From the NCBI GenBank assembly GCA_013398055.1, contig VZRS01006645.1, forward strand, positions 1-64,000: DNA of 64,000 nucleotides. The letters run 5' to 3'. Origin of the DNA: Ifrita kowaldi. Taxonomy: Eukaryota > Chordata > Aves > Passeriformes > Cinclosomatidae. The translations under genes were made by a program, and so were the position numbers. The notes below the pieces were generated by a model. The model did no database searches. It worked only from the letters and a program-made list of their open reading frames with translations, and was not told the DNA's origin. Of this stretch, positions 51,301 through 64,000 are shown one piece after another (position 1 is the first letter of the stretch; each line of letters starts with the position of its first letter).

Positions 51301-54300
51301 TCTCTCTGATTTTCCCTCAAGTTCATTTTCTAAATGATTATCCAGCATATGACTCTCCCAGCCCTGTGTCTCTTCTGATGATTAGTTTGCTGCCATCTCA
51401 GGCTACATGGACCTTCCCCGAGTCCATAATGGGAAAGATATTAATTATAGTCAGGGAAAATTGAGTTTCATGACTCCCAGAGGACCATGCTACAGCCTCC
51501 ATGAAACAACTTATTTCCACCTTTTTATGTCAAGTACAACAGACTCCACATAAATGGTGCAAGACATTTTTATGAGTAACATCATGAATGGAAAAGAACA
51601 GCAATTGCATCGAACTGCCTGTGTGCATTAACCTTGTTTCTGAGGAGCTAAAATTATTTTTGGAAGCAAAGTTAAAGATACTGCTCTAAGAAGAGTCTGT
51701 CACTTGGTCTTCCTTCTCCTCTTTTGCCTTTTAGCAGAGATCATACCCCCGCCTGCTTGAACACTGGAGAGGGTTCTAGATGGTGAGTAAAATTTGCAAA
51801 TCCCACAGCTATGCACTTAAGTTCTTACCCTGAGGAACATTTTAAATAGACACCACAGAGGGAACCAAATCCAGTGTACATTAAGTAGACTACAAACTAA
51901 TTTCAGGAGGCAACTTGCTCTGGAGAATGAGCCTTAGTTCCAACAGATAACCATTTCTTATTGCTCTTGTCATGACAGCATCTTTCAGAAAGACCACTGC
52001 TCTCCCAGAAATAAGTGAATTACCTTAAATTGATTAAGGGCAAAATCAGCGATTGCTGTTAAATTTTCCTGGATTTGTGCTGCATACTGACAATCATTAA
52101 AATACAGCTTTCTTGATCACTCACTTTTTATTGCTTGATCTTTCTCTGTATGAGGACTATACTTTCCCAAGCAGTGTGATCTGGAAGTGACAGCACAGAA
52201 CTGGGAGAAAAAAACCCCTTAAGTTGGAATCCTTACCCTGCCACTGCAAAAAAAAAAGAAAAAGGGAAAAAAACCTCCCTCACTCTGTTACTTCTGGAGA
52301 ATGGGAATTAATTGCCTTGCACATACACACACACTATTTCAAATAGGCTTAAGCAGCATACGTATAAGAATTAATTGCACATGCCTGTTTTCTCTGAAGT
52401 AAAGACACATTAAGGATGTAAAGACATTTCCAGACCCATGGGAACAGTGTTCTTATACCAGCAGCACTCTACTGGAATACAAAAGAACCTGTGGGGTTTG
52501 CTTTTTTAAAAGTGTTTAGCATCACTGAGGAGCCTAGGACTGCTGCTGTGGCTGCTGAGTCCTTGCCAGCCCCAGGCCAACAGCACAGGGAATGTGAGGA
52601 ACCTTGTCCAAGCGTCCCCAAATGTGATGCATGCACAGAACACACATTTGCATACAAGAGGAGGGATGTGTGAGTAACAGAGCTCTGACACTGGTGGGCA
52701 GATAGAGAAAAGGGCAGCAAGCACAGGAATGGACACAGAAGTTGCTGGTGCCAGGAGCAGAACTGAGTTTGAGCACCCTCTCCTGCCCTTCTCCCTCCCT
52801 CCTACTTTTTAGTCATTCCTTTCCAACTTTCTCCAAAGCACTGACAGAAGGAGAACGAAGAACACACCCTGCTCAAAATGAAGCCCCGAGTACTGCTTCT
52901 CACACTGCTCTGTTTTACCCTGGAGGAACGGGAGGCAGGCAAGGCTCTGTGCGTGCTCAGAGCTCTGGTGTTCTGTGGGAGCCCAGTGCCGTGTGGGAAC
53001 ATGGAGCAGACCCAGTGCATTACTCCTCCCTCCCGGAATGCACCTGATCCTGCCAGGAACAGCTCCCACCTCAGCTGGGTAGGCTGAGCCATCACTTCCC
53101 ACCTCTCAGGGGTAAACCAAGGGGAGGAGAGACAAACCCAGCCCAGGCAGAGAAAGCAATTGCCCCGGGGAGCAGGGAAAGAAGCTTCTTCCCCTGCCCC
53201 TCACACGGGTGTGTTGCCACCAACAGCCCAGCAAGAACCCCAGGCTGAGGGGCTGGTCCTTGTCTCAGCAGCAGCAACGCAGCTTGGGCATCCTGGGGGC
53301 AAGCAAAAGGGCTTGAAATGGAGATTTCCATTTCTACCACCTAAGAGAGACAGGAAAAACCCTCTAGTTTCCCTGTCTCACTCTTCCTGCGAAGAGATAC
53401 TGCAGGTTATGTGTGTAGGGACTTTAGTTCAGAGTGCCTTGTGCACTCATTAGAAAGGCCTCACACCAACATGCAATATAAACTTCAAGTTCTGGAACAG
53501 TCAAGGTCTTAAACCAGAAAAAAATCTAGCCTTAAATTTTGTGGAGACAATTTAAAACAAGAAGAGCTTCATGGATTTTTGAAAATGCTGGATTCTAGCT
53601 TTAGTAAAATCTTATTCTTGATTAAATGCTGCTTCATTGAAAATGGTGTGTGATTTCTCATCAGCATAAGTAATCTGCTATAATACCTGTGCAGGCTGTC
53701 AAACTATTGTCAAATTGAAACACTGACTTCCTCTTTCTGTCCATTTGATCATAAATTCCATTTGGATTTCTCTGCTTTCTCTACAAAGGCTTTTGAGCCC
53801 AAGATCACAGAGACAATCTGGCAATAAAAACATTCAAGCAGCAATACAGAGAGCTGGGAATTTATTATATCAGGATTTATTTTTAAAATATAGGTTTCTC
53901 CTGATAAACTAATATTGTCATCTGTTCTGGTGGCAGAGCATACTGCAAACAGCAATATTCCCCTAGAGAAAAAATGTCACATTGTGATTTATGAACAGGG
54001 AGCCACTAAAGAGTATGATTTCACTCTAAATTAGTAATTTATCAAGTAAAGAACAACAAGCAAATAGCTGAATATTGGTGTCTTAAAGGGTCAATAGACT
54101 TTTCACTAACTTTTGCTTCAAGCACAAATAACCAGAGACTCCTCCAAGGAAAAGCTGTTCTAGTGGATGCCCTAGAAAATGAAAACATTTAGGTCTAAGT
54201 GTTGGGGAAAACATTCCCAGTGTGACCTTTGAGTGTCCACAGGGGTTCAGAGGAGCCCCACACAAGGGGACTGCATAAGGCTGCTAAATGTAGCAAGTCC

Positions 54301-57300
54301 TTTGAAATGTGGTAGTGTAAATCAAAAGGACATAGTGGGGAGAAGGGGAGCAAGGAAAAGGAAAAAAAGCCATCTAAAAGGGCAAGTGTTTGTTTGCAAC
54401 CTTAATTAACTGTCTGAAGTGAAGCAGTTGATTTCCATGTACAGTGGATTATGAATTATTGGAAATCACTATGACACAAGTCAGCAGAACGATTGCTTTT
54501 TAAAATCCTCTTACAGGCCGGGAAAATGAGTTTCTAGACATCCATCTGGGAGGAGGTTCCCTCTACCTCTGATCAATTTTGGCAGGAAACATATACCATC
54601 AGTGCCTAAAGGCATGACCATGGATGCATAGTTACTCAGCTAGGACTTCAAGCAAACCAAGGAAGATCAAACTGTAATTCCCTAGTCACTCCCTCAGAAA
54701 TCTTTTCTCCAGGCTCCCCAGCCTTCACTCCCAAGAATTTCAATGATTTGCAATTTTGTTGACTTAGGAGCTGCAGTGCACTCAAATTCACACTGCTCTC
54801 AATCTTACAGAATGAAGTATAAATTCTTTCTTTCCAAATACCATACTGCAGATGTAGATGTCTGGATATGGGTCCATAATTTCCACAAAATTAGGCAATT
54901 AAAATTTTACTTGCGGCAGTTTAAGTGCATCTGTAAAACTGCTACTAGACGTGTCAGTAGAACAATTTATGGTTCTGTGCCTTTAGATCTGGACTATTAG
55001 AAGATTTCATGGTGCATCAATCCAGAACTGCCATGAATAATGGGTGTTTATTTTACTGGTTAGATGCCATCAATCTGTTTCTTTATATGGCACAGCTGGA
55101 TTTAATAATGAATGAAGAACTTAGTTTCTTAACTACTGCAAAAATTTCTTGTCCATCCAAGAACAGATTCAGATTTCTATTGATGTAATTCCACTGTCTC
55201 CTGTCAATTTGTATAGGTCTGCATCTTTTTCTGAGATTGCTTAAATAACTATAATCAAGCCAATAATAGAGAATATAGAATATAGACTCAAGAGCAAGCA
55301 GAAAAAGGTTCTCCAATCCTCATATTCTCACTGTGTAGCAGAAGGGTACTAGATGTACTACTTTTCTAATAAAGTTTTGTGATTTTTTTTTTCTCATCCT
55401 TTGTAATGATGCTAAAATTTCCTTGGGTGACGATATGGTCCCTGCTCTTTCAAACTGCAGAGACCAAATGCAGTGGTAACCAGAGATATGGAGAAGTAAA
55501 GAGCTGCAAAAGAAGGAGATTGGTGTAGCACAAGAAATTTTGGTGAGAGACACCCAAAGCCAACCATCTAAACCAGTGTCACTGGTAAATGTTCAGTTCT
55601 GATCCTGAAAAGTTCTGGAAAGGAAGCCCTTCCTCATTTCCACTGTAGCTTGCTTGAACACTCACAGCATCTGCAAATGTTGTATTTTGACTTTTTGAGA
55701 AATAAGACAGTTGCCTCATTCAATAGAGTCAGTCCATAGGCCCGGTGGTCTCAGTGCTTTTGGCTTTACTGGTTACAGTATATACACTTTGGAAAAATTA
55801 AGAATGATTACTTAATCTACCTGATGAATATGTGCACTTGTTCTATAGACATTGTGTTGGTTAAAGAAAGGTGACCAAGAGGACAGGGTGGCATCTGCCC
55901 TTTATGTCTGATCATCAGCTCTCCACTGGCTCCTCCCATCAGAACCATTTCCCAGGCTAGAGGAACAAGTCTCCTGTATGCCGATGGAATCCTCTCTTTT
56001 GTTTAAATTTTGGCACACAAACTGAGTCTAGGACGACCTACATTCACATTCAAGGGAAACAGACTGGGACAATCAGTAGCAAGATAGGCCAAGATTCAGT
56101 TCTGACACAAATAACCTGATTACAAATTTATCCTGGGTAGCAGACAGGCAGCCTAGAGTATCCTGTACAAAAGCTTGCTCCAGCATTCCCACATCAATTG
56201 CCTGAAACAACTGCACTTGTGCAGCACAAAAGCTGCTATGAGACATTAAACACGGGCCCAGAAAAGCCAGAGCACTAATGATCAGTGCCCACACAGGAGT
56301 ACTAAAGGAGAGGCAGCTATTTCATTGTGCTGTCCTTAGAAGAGAGAGCGGAGAGACCACAGCCTGAGTGTTTACAGGGGCTGAAGCCTTGGAAAGAGCC
56401 TGAGGGTTTGCAGCAGTTGTGAGGAATGGCCTGGTCCCCTTGGGTGATCCAAAAAGGCAGAGGGATCAGTGCCCTCGCCACAAAACTGATTAATGTGAGA
56501 TGGTCTGTGGCAGCCACAGACCTGGGCAGCTCGCAGCTCAGTGCTGACATATTTCAATCAAAGCATGTCAGCAGCTGAACTTAATAACCAGCCAGCCCAT
56601 CGAGTGGTGGGCGCTGAGCAATCCCAAACCAGCCCAGCAATTTCAAAAGGGCCCTGACTTGCTGCAGGACTGCAGGGAGTGTCCTGGCTGTCAGATGCAG
56701 TTGCTGTACCCATGGCTGACATGGACATCAAGACCTCTGCTCCCCTCCATGAGCACTGATGTGATGCTGGAAAATGGAGAGGGCCACCTGGGATCACTGC
56801 CCTGCACGAGCCATCCCGAGGCTGTCCTGTGCAATCTCTTCTGCATTTTTCCAGCAATGACATTTCATCACTTTTGAATGAAGTAAGTTCTTTTGCAGTG
56901 AAATTGCTTTTTTTTTTCTGTCAGCCAGAGACCAGGCAGTCTGCTTAATAGTAAAGCAAACCAAAAATGCTGTCTTCTTTTTATTCTATTTTATTTCTTT
57001 CAAGAAACATTGCAATTGTTTTAATTTGACTACCTAAATGTATTTATTTGATTACAAAAGCATAGATTTTTTGGGGGTGGTTGCAGTCCCCTGAATTCCT
57101 TTGAGAAGCATTTAAGTCAATGAAGTTTTAAACCACTTCATCCCACACTGCTCTGTACCACCAAAGTGTTATTTTTATTATTTATTATTTATATAATGTG
57201 CATTTCAAAAGCAGAGGTTATTTCCCGGAGACTAGCAGAGAGCATACACATAGAGCATACACCCTTGCACTCACCTGGAGTCAAACACTTGAACATTTAT

Positions 57301-57874
57301 TGCAGCTGCCAAGAGTATTTCACAGGATTTTCACATTTGAAATGGGTTTATCTGACATAAGTCATGGGAATTGATTTACTCTGCCAAAAGAAACAGCTCC
57401 AGCTTCTCTACCCCTTTAACAATGCCCCTGGAGAGCCCTGATGGACAATGGAAGTTGCTGGTGTAACGACCAGCCCAGAGCTAACTAGCAGAGGTCAGAA
57501 TATCACGCTGAAATTGTGCAACAACTTCCACGTGGAATTTTTTGTCCCATCCCGTTCATCCTCCCACGATCACAGATCATCATAAAACCTCAATGTCCAA
57601 AAGTCTTTGCTGGGGGCTACGTCAAGATTGATCTAAGTAGCAAGAAGCATCTAAAGTGACAAGCCTCGAAAGAGACCTCTCAGGTTCTTGCTTGAAGCAC
57701 ATGCTAGTTGAGGTTTGTAAGATTAACAGAAATCTCTGCTCGCATTAGAACTGCACTAGTTTTCACTTAGCCACAAAAGCAGTTAGGAAAAGGGCATTTG
57801 CTGGCAGAAAATAAAGCAACGATGGATAGGCCTTACTGGATACAAAATACAGGGCTACTCAAAACCCAGTGACA
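39330..57874. other. Gene-free stretch, nothing recognised
   Basis: About 18.5 kb without a recognisable gene. A moderately CpG-rich patch lies at about 39980-40160. A-rich tract near 52246-52275 and an ATT-rich run at 57169-57197 are the only notable simple repeats. Open frames are short and unlike known proteins. Confidence 0.5.
57169..57197. repeat. ATT-rich simple repeat
   Basis: Irregular ATT/TTA triplet run. Low-complexity sequence with no sign of function. Confidence 0.6.
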
Positions 57875-57950
57875 GTACCCAAGTTGAAGGAAGTGTCAAG
57901 GACAAAACTGGGGTACCCAAGTTGAAGGAAGAGTCAAGGACAAAACTGGG
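57875..57950. repeat. 38-bp tandem duplication (two units)
   Basis: A unit starting GTACCCAAGTTGAAGG and ending AAACTGGG occurs at 57875-57912 and again at 57913-57950, followed by a further GTAC. The units differ at one position (AAGTGTC versus AAGAGTC). Probably a recent local duplication or a two-copy minisatellite. Confidence 0.9.
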
Positions 57951-60900
57951 GTACAAGAGAAGAAAAATCAACTCCCAAGAGAAAGAAGACAGATAACTAT
58001 CTTGACATTAAGAAAGTATAAAATGTAGGTTTGTTTTGGGGTTTTTGGGTTTTTTTAAGCCAAAATAAAATCCTAGTCAACAGCTTCCCATAAACAATGA
58101 CCTACAGAACAAATCAGCATAGAAATCTGCATTCAGCAGTTTGTTGCCAAAGTCCTACTCTTTACTCCCTGGAGCACACAGCCCTCCCAAAGTCATTTGC
58201 AGTAATGAATGGGTCACATTTGCTGTGAAAAGAGACCCAGGAATAGGGCAAGCTTCTCACCAGAGAGCTCTCTTGTAAAGCCCCTGCGTACACAAAACAG
58301 CTTGAATGCCTGGGGAATGTTACGCTGTTGTTGCTGGCTGAGACAAAGCACTATGGAAAGCCCCATCTGTATGTCAATCAGTTATAAAACTAATATTTAC
58401 CCTGACTACATTATAATACCACAGAAATAAGGAGATCTTATTTAACCCAAACAGGCAACCCTGTTCTCACAGCACTCTTTTCTTACGACAGTCTGTTCTT
58501 GTATCCACCTTCTTGTTTTACAGGAGTTTTTCCCTTAATATTTTATACGGTGATTAATTGACAAAGGTAGCTAGTATGTACTATAAAAGAGACACAAAAT
58601 CAAATCAGGTGACAGTAAAAACCAGACAAGGGGAAAAAAAAACCCCAAACCCAAGGAAAAGCTAAATGGCACGGAGAGGTACAACTATAACAGTACTAAT
58701 GTAGTGCTCCTGAGGTTTCACTCCTCCTCCTGCACAGACACACACGTCCAACACCCGGGATTTTACTGGCATTTTCTACCAGTGTATATTTTATGGAAGG
58801 TAGTTTGACACACCAAACCCAGCAGGAGTCTTTAACAACTCCTTGACGCTTTAACCAGTTCAGCATCGGAGCACTAGGGACAAATCTACAGAGCCACTGT
58901 AAAACGATCTTTAGGCTGTTCCTGCAGCTACACAGGAGCTGCCCCCTCTCCCTGAGGGGTGGCTCAGTGCAAGGCAAGGAGCTGCAGGGCTCCTCCAGCA
59001 CACTCAGGGCTGGAAATGCATCTTCATTAACCCACAGGCGAACCAAGCACAGCCTGCAGGAGAAACAGAAGTGCCTTCTGGGTGGCTGAAAAATGCACAC
59101 AGTCCTTCCCGCGAACTTGGGAATTCAGCTGCACTGAATTCAGTGGAGTGGATCACTAAAAAACAGCTGTGTTTGGCCTGGGGAGCAAAAGAGTGCATTT
59201 GACCCAACTGGAAACAATTTTTTAAGGAGTAGTAAAAGTCTCAATGTTGTCTGCAAACCTCGTTTAGGGCTGAGTTTAAGGTATAAGGGCGACAGACGAA
59301 CTTGACGGCTGCTGGAACGCAGGAAGCCTTCAAGAGTTAATACTTGACCTGAGGTCACAGGGGTCCTGTTTGCTTTTGTTCAGGGCTAAATGTGGCCAAC
59401 TGGACCACAGCTAAACCTGGGATTAGGATGAGCATAGGGCATCAGAAGCAGCGGACTACTGAGTGTGATTTTTGCACAGTCCCTAAAGAGTTCATTAATT
59501 GAGTGAGGGAGGGCATAATGGAATCTAAGTGCAGGCATTTGAGGCAAATATGGGTCACTAATATTTTTTTTAATCTAGTATCATATCTGTCAGGGAGTTT
59601 TAGAGAGACGTATGCAAGGTAAATCTTCAGGTCTTTCATATTCCTCAAATGTTTTAATATTCAGAATAAGTATAGACTTTATGGCCTATTTTTACTTTTC
59701 AGGAAATTCTGACTCATCCTTCCAAATTAAAAAAAAAAGAAAGAAGCATTTGGGAGTTCTATTCCTTGCATAATCATTACAGATACATACATATAAAATC
59801 AACTCCATAAATTAATAAATATAAAAAGAAAACATGTATTTATGTAGAGGTAGTCATCTATCTTTCCCCAAGTTATGATGGGCTTTAAAACTGGTACAAA
59901 AAAAGACCTGCACAGCACAATTTTGGAATACTCTGACATTCTGGGTTGTGAAATCACGTCTGTAACTGCTTAGGATTAGTGGATTTTGACAAAGGAAAGG
60001 GATTACTCAAGTCCACAATTTCTTGCTGTTGCTATAAGCGGACACAGAAAGCACAGCAAAATGAGTAACATCCCTCCTGCCCTAAACACAGGATGACAAA
60101 GATGACATTGACCCACAGGTTTTCAGAAAATCCTGCCTGAACAGTGGAAGCTGCAAGTCTGGAATGCCAACAGCACGTGTAGGGCTCCAGAACAGCAGTG
60201 CTCAGTGAGAGCTTACCAGAAGAAAAGCCCCCACAGGTTTTCTGTGGTCTTTCTGCTGCTCAGAGAAAGAAGCAGCTTCTTTCTCAAACATCCCTTAGCA
60301 CGAACACCAACAGCACAGAATGGGAGCAAACTCGGGATCAGTGCCACCACAGTGGGTCTGGTGTGCAGGTGTTTCACTCCATGTCCTGTGCAGATCAAGC
60401 CATGCACAGTTAGGTGCTCCCAAATAAAAAGGTGCAAAACTAAAACTAATCAGGAAAATTTCAGTAAGTGAAGGAATCTGATGCTTCAGCTACTTTTTCT
60501 AGTTGGGCTTACAAACACAAATGATGCTTCTGTGACTTTTCCCTCTCTGAAAGGAAGTGGAGTGGCTAGAGATTAGCTTTCATCCTCCCACCACACTGCA
60601 GGTAGGAAACAGAGAGAGAATATTAAGCTCCTTTCTCTCAGCAATGATCTTCTGATTTAAAAAAGTCGTCTACCTCTTACAACTAAAAAATACGTGAAAT
60701 GAGGGGAATTAGAACAAAAGCACTTCCACTTCAGCATGCAAATATCCTTATGAGTTGGGAGCTCAGAAACACCGCTGTGAATACAAATATATTTCATTTG
60801 AAACAGAAGATACTTTTTATCAATATAGAAGAGAGGAATAAATCCCCAAATTGGGTCATGAAAGTGCACTTTGGACTTATCTTTATTCTTAATGGAAAGC

Positions 60901-63900
60901 CCATTCCTGCAGTTTTTAGGGAACGACTCCAGAGAAGCTCTGGTACAAGGAGAACTCTGCGCACCTCCAAGTGCAGAGTGCTTCTCAGATAAGTATTTTT
61001 ATTGCCTTTTTTTAAGTTACAGAAAATGTTCTCTCCAGAGGCAGAAAAAAAGACAAATGGTTTACATTATTCAAAGAAAAAAACCCCAACTCATCCTGCC
61101 CACTATAAGATCTCTAAATATACCTGCCTTACCAGCAGAGCCTGTCTCAGAGAACGGATCAAATTTCTAGCGTCGATAATTTTGCAGAGGTAATGCATTA
61201 TCTCCTCCCTCAACTGTTTACCAACAGGAAAAATAATCTGTGGGGAAACAGCATGAAAATACCAGAAACTCAAGTGCTGAATACTCCAAATAACAATCCT
61301 CACCAATTGTGTCAGTAGAAGGTGCTTGGGCAAACAATTGCTTTTCCTGTTCCAGCTCTTAGCAGACTTAGACATCCTCTTGCCTCTGGCTCTGTGTTGC
61401 CTATTGCATTATTACATTTCATCTACAAGTTTGTTAAGAAAAGCCAGATGTGTTTAGTCCAATAATCTGAGGCCAGCAGATATCTGTATTCTGCACTTTT
61501 GAGAGCTTGCGGACCTTGTTGTGGTTAACACAGGCAGAGGAAAATGACACATTCTCTTTAAATGCTGTGCTACCATTTAATATTTTATCATTTTCTATTA
61601 AGGAATTGTGGGGATGTCACTTGTAATGCACACTCCTGCTAAAAATAAGGGTGTCTATTACATTAACAGTTCTCAAAGGCAATACTTCCCAATAAAACAG
61701 CTTCTTACTAAAATTGTGTTAAATCACCTTTCTACTGGGAATTTCGGCATTTGTTTTTATGTCAGATTTGAGTAACAAGTTAAAATGTCACAATCTACAG
61801 CAAAATCAGGTTCCAGAAATACTTCCTTTAAGGAAGATCAAACTGGTTTGTGTCCAGAAGGATTTTTCAGTCTTCACTGCATAATAGTCAAAACAAAATA
61901 TTTGATACATGAGGTTCCAATGATTTCCCGTAGCATTCTGATAAAACCCTATGCATTTTTGGGAAATGCTCCCATTTTGCCAAATCAGTAATATCAGATA
62001 GAAAAATGCATCAACCAGCACCGCTCAGTCACCTCTGAATTCAATTTCGCTCGTTCAATTGCTGCACATGCTATTTTTTTCTCACTTTTTATTGACTGAA
62101 CTTTGTTCATTGGATTTCAAAAGTGTTTTCCCAATAGTTTCTTTAGAAAATACAAGAAAAAAGGTTCTCGGCTGGTGGAGGCTGGCAAAGCTCCAGTGAA
62201 GTCAATGGGCCTCAGCTGAGGCACTGGCCCTTTGTGAGTGCTCACAGAGGCTTTTTATGTGCTGCAGAGATGCTGGGTTATGCAGAGGAGTCAGGAAACC
62301 TCACTGAGTCTCCAGTTTGCAAAGATTATGGACATTTCAGCAGTCACCAGTCATTTAAGGCTGATGGTACAGTGACTGTTGTGAGTAAAGGAGAAGACTC
62401 AATGGGGTTCAGAGAACTGTGATTGCTGTACCTGCCCAGACCTTTGCTCCGAGCCCCACGTGCAGCGCTCGGTGTGTTTAGCAGAGCCAGGGAATGCATG
62501 TTCAGGCAGATAAGTGCCTATCTGGAAACTCCCAAAAGCACCTCCTGCTGCTCCTTGCTTTCATTTTCACTCGAGTTCTGAGCAGTTTGAGGAACAAAAT
62601 CTGTAGCATAAAGCTGGAGGAGAAACATTCTGTGGCAAAGCTTTCGGGAGAGAACGGCCTTTCTGTGAGGAAACGGGATGTCCCGGAGAGGCCTCCAGGC
62701 CATGACTTCATCCTGTCCATGAGGCTGTCTGATGAACACAGGAGGGTTCACCCTGTGTGCAGCCTGGGGATCTGAAACAATTCTCCTTCCTACCAAATTA
62801 TCTCAAACCTGCAGAAACTTTCCCAAGTTGGATCTAGAGCAAAGGCTTGAACTAATGGCATTTCTGCATATATTTGCATTATTTTTTGCTGTGGAAATTG
62901 GCCGACAGTCTCAAGGACTTTTATCACTGGGGCTTCTCACCATAACTTTTTGTTGCTTAATCTGCATAGAGTCTATAATGAATGGCCACTGCCTGCAGAC
63001 AAGAATTTATTTGCTCCACAGTAACTCAGACACATCCCACGGGCTATGGAGAAGTCAAAGTTCCTGAGAAACCCTCATTCCTTTACCTTTCTTTAGTCTC
63101 TGGACAGGTGAAAATCAGTACATCTGCTTTAGCCACACTAAAGAAGGTGGCAACTCCAAACCCAGCAGCAGAAGAACAATGAAAGAGCAAAGAAAGAAAA
63201 ATTGTATAGAAAAATACTACTGTGACAGCTGGTCCTGATCCACCCCAAAAGTAACTGAAATCAGTAAAGAAAACTGATTTCATGTGATCTTCATCTAAAA
63301 CATCAGCATTTGGCTCTACCATGATGCTACTCACTTACTTGAGAGTGGCCTCAGGTTAGGAATTTCCTGATAATGACACTGCATTTTCATAAGAGTAAGG
63401 AAAGTTCATCTTGCAGAGCAGCTCATGTGTCAGATCTGACTCAGCCAAATGAGGAGTTTTTAATTTCAAGAGAAATGAAAAGTATTTCAGGGCATATTGT
63501 TGCATTTTTAAGTTTAGATGTTAAAAGTATCTACCATATAGCAGCATCTGTAGCATAATAAAGCATCACCTATTTTATAATTTAATTTCATTGAAAGTGA
63601 AATTAAAGTGCTATTGGTGAGAGAAAAAAACAGAAAAATCTGGTACTGCACAAGAAATACAGTTTAGTAGTCTAGAAATCAAAAAAGAGGCAGGAATAAA
63701 GAAGGCAAAAGAAAGTGAAACAATATCAAAACCAAGATAAGAGCACTGCATTTTAATCCAGTTCTTAATACAAAGTCATGCCTCAGTGCACAGATGACCA
63801 GGAGCATTAAAAGAATACTGGAGTCGAAAGCACAGGACCATACCTTCCTATTCCCCCCACATAAAACAAAAAGTCTTGTTTGAGGCTGCAGGAGATGAGG

Positions 63901-64000
63901 CTTTGACTGTGCCAGCAGCAGATACAAACACCTCTGAGTGACTGGCATCAGTGTGAAAACCACAAACATCAGAAAAATTTCTCACAAAGTTTTTTACAGT
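57951..64000. other. Gene-free stretch to window end, nothing recognised
   Basis: Non-coding sequence with a G/T-rich run near 58028-58056 and scattered A-rich tracts. No gene, RNA gene or transposon recognised; the open frames (up to 134 codons at 58696-59100, minus strand) have no family resemblance. Confidence 0.5.

Noticed and set aside
55855..56070. Possible old LTR-like segment beginning near GTGTTGGTTAAAG
   Set aside because: No paired ends, flanking duplication or polyadenylation signal in a fitting position.

Overview
The window looks like vertebrate nuclear DNA, most likely from a bird. It has one split gene with canonical GT/AG introns, a CpG-island promoter, a CR1 LINE 3' fragment ending in the CR1 octamer, a solo retroviral LTR, and otherwise sparse interspersed repeats. 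There are no bacterial-style operons, CRISPR arrays, rRNA genes or recognisable tRNA genes.

Bases 1-3600 (minus strand) hold the 5' part of VSTM2B, a V-set immunoglobulin-domain gene of the VSTM2 family. Four coding exons can be read directly: signal-peptide exon 3528-3600, first half of the Ig domain 2711-2895, a 30-nt in-frame microexon 1109-1138, and the second half of the Ig domain 1-226, which runs off the left edge. All junctions keep frame, giving 171 complete codons. The C-terminal part lies outside the window. The first exon sits in a CpG island (about 3040-4200) that also contains a GGC triplet run broken by an N.

Bases 4200-64000 are about 60 kb in which I recognise no protein-coding gene. 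All the open frames there are short and unlike known proteins. Supported features are: an exact 948-bp direct duplication split by a single N (10269-12165), almost certainly two unmerged overlapping contig ends; an orphan CpG-rich patch near 14.2-14.6 kb; a possible ancient sauropsid repeat near 23.85 kb; a CR1 fragment at 28.1-28.43 kb; a 388-bp minus-strand solo LTR with a perfect 6-bp target-site duplication (38936-39323); a 38-bp tandem duplication at 57.9 kb; and small hairpins and simple repeats. The layout, a neural Ig-family gene facing a large low-repeat gene-free flank, fits a regulatory gene desert upstream of VSTM2B, but that is inference.

I found no convincing previously undescribed biological system. 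The strongest anomaly is the assembly duplication. Within the gene, the most notable structure is the 30-nt microexon between the two halves of the Ig fold.
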